A stretch of DNA of 55,054 nt. Origin: a bacterium (lineage in GTDB: Bacteria > Acidobacteriota > Terriglobia > Terriglobales > Acidobacteriaceae). The DNA lies in contig JAMFSC010000078.1 of the NCBI GenBank assembly GCA_026225095.1, positions 1 to 55,054 on the forward strand. Direction: 5' to 3'. Below, piece after piece: positions 54,818 to 55,054 of the stretch; position 1 is the first letter of the stretch, and each line of letters opens with the position of its first letter. The translations under genes were made by a program, and so were the position numbers. The notes under the pieces were generated by a model. The model saw only the letters and a program-made list of their open reading frames with translations, did no database searches and was not told where the DNA came from.

Positions 54818-55054
54818 TAGAGCATTTCTCGACCAGGTATAGCTCTTGATTCTTTCCAAACCGAGGGGGATAGTCGAGCCTATTGCTATGGCGCGCGCGT
54901 ATAGCGACGATCTGCGAGAGAAGGTGTTGGCGGCGTATGCGGCTGGCAAGGGCACGTTGAGGCAATTGGCAGAGCGGTTCGGGGTGAGCTACGGCTGGGT
55001 GGCGAAGATCCACTGGATGGAACTGCGCACCAAGAGCCGGTCGCGGCCACCGCA
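54818..55054 (+). mobile_element. IS630-family element, left part
   Basis: The element begins at or near CTAG (54817-54820), followed by a terminus region (AGAGCATTTCTCGACC) and then the transposase start at 54888. Only the first 237 bases lie in the window; the other end and the exact inverted repeat cannot be checked. Confidence 0.7.
54888..55054 (+). CDS. IS630-family transposase, N-terminal part (runs off the window)
   Basis: ATG at 54888 opens a frame that stays open to the last base. The visible 55 residues have the helix-turn-helix of this family: MARAYSDDLREKVLAAYAAG, then TLRQLAERFGVSYGWVAKI, then a linker (ELRTKSRSRPP). This matches the first domain that binds the transposon ends; the DDE catalytic domain would follow outside. 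The insertion has split the GNAT gene on the opposite strand. Confidence 0.85.
   Translation, partial: MARAYSDDLREKVLAAYAAGKGTLRQLAERFGVSYGWVAKIHWMELRTKSRSRPP

Overview
The window looks like DNA from an Acidobacteriota (Terriglobia-like) bacterium. The reasons are the high GC content, two large Oar/CarboxypepD-regulatory TonB-dependent receptors plus the remnant of a third, many secreted YVTN/NHL beta-propellers, FG-GAP and Ig-like surface proteins, and a cytochrome c-PQQ dehydrogenase fusion. This taxonomic reading is inference from gene families, not from a marker gene. No rRNA, tRNA or CRISPR array was seen.

Layout. (a) 1-127 is the end of an IS21-like element that has cut off the 5' part of a TonB-dependent receptor gene; its C-terminal half survives to 1046. 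(b) 1057-6465 holds an OmpR-type regulator and kinase, two secreted proteins sharing a homologous C-terminal domain (one is a beta-propeller), and a Tat-exported TIM-barrel sugar isomerase/epimerase-like protein. (c) 6475-8540 (minus) is a second, paralogous regulator/kinase pair. It diverges from 8630-17455, which holds an intact receptor, an alkaline-phosphatase-fold protein that lacks its nucleophile, an FG-GAP protein, a cytochrome c-PQQ dehydrogenase and a YVTN propeller. This reads as a signal-regulated module for uptake and periplasmic oxidation of a substrate, probably a sugar or alcohol. (d) 17456-18693 is gene-poor, with a short inverted-repeat element and a broken SPOR-like domain. 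(e) 18694-23088 (minus) is a 1464-residue TIG/propeller/DUF11 lipoprotein, followed by about 1.4 kb of decayed sequence.

(f) 24548-28836 is a plasmid-type replication and maintenance block: ParA with a small translationally coupled partner, palindromic candidate operators or centromere sites, a VapBC toxin-antitoxin pair, a RepA-like initiator, and ten direct plus one inverted copies of an iteron close to GGACCTTCCGCGTACA. The window is therefore either part of a plasmid or chromid, or contains an integrated replicon. (g) 29095-32301 (minus) has an IS5-family transposase remnant, an alpha/beta hydrolase with a changed nucleophile elbow, and a secreted protein.

(h) 32964-54446 (plus) is a continuous surface-protein locus. 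It holds a large lipoprotein, an ECF-type sigma factor, a ZAS-type anti-sigma membrane protein, two more large lipoproteins sharing a conserved module with the first, a coiled-coil porin-like protein, a 1377-residue TonB-dependent receptor, another lipoprotein and a YVTN propeller. It looks like a sigma/anti-sigma-controlled envelope system and is the best candidate here for an undescribed system. (i) The window ends in an IS630-family element inserted into a GNAT acetyltransferase gene. Both edges are therefore transposon insertions that truncate genes.
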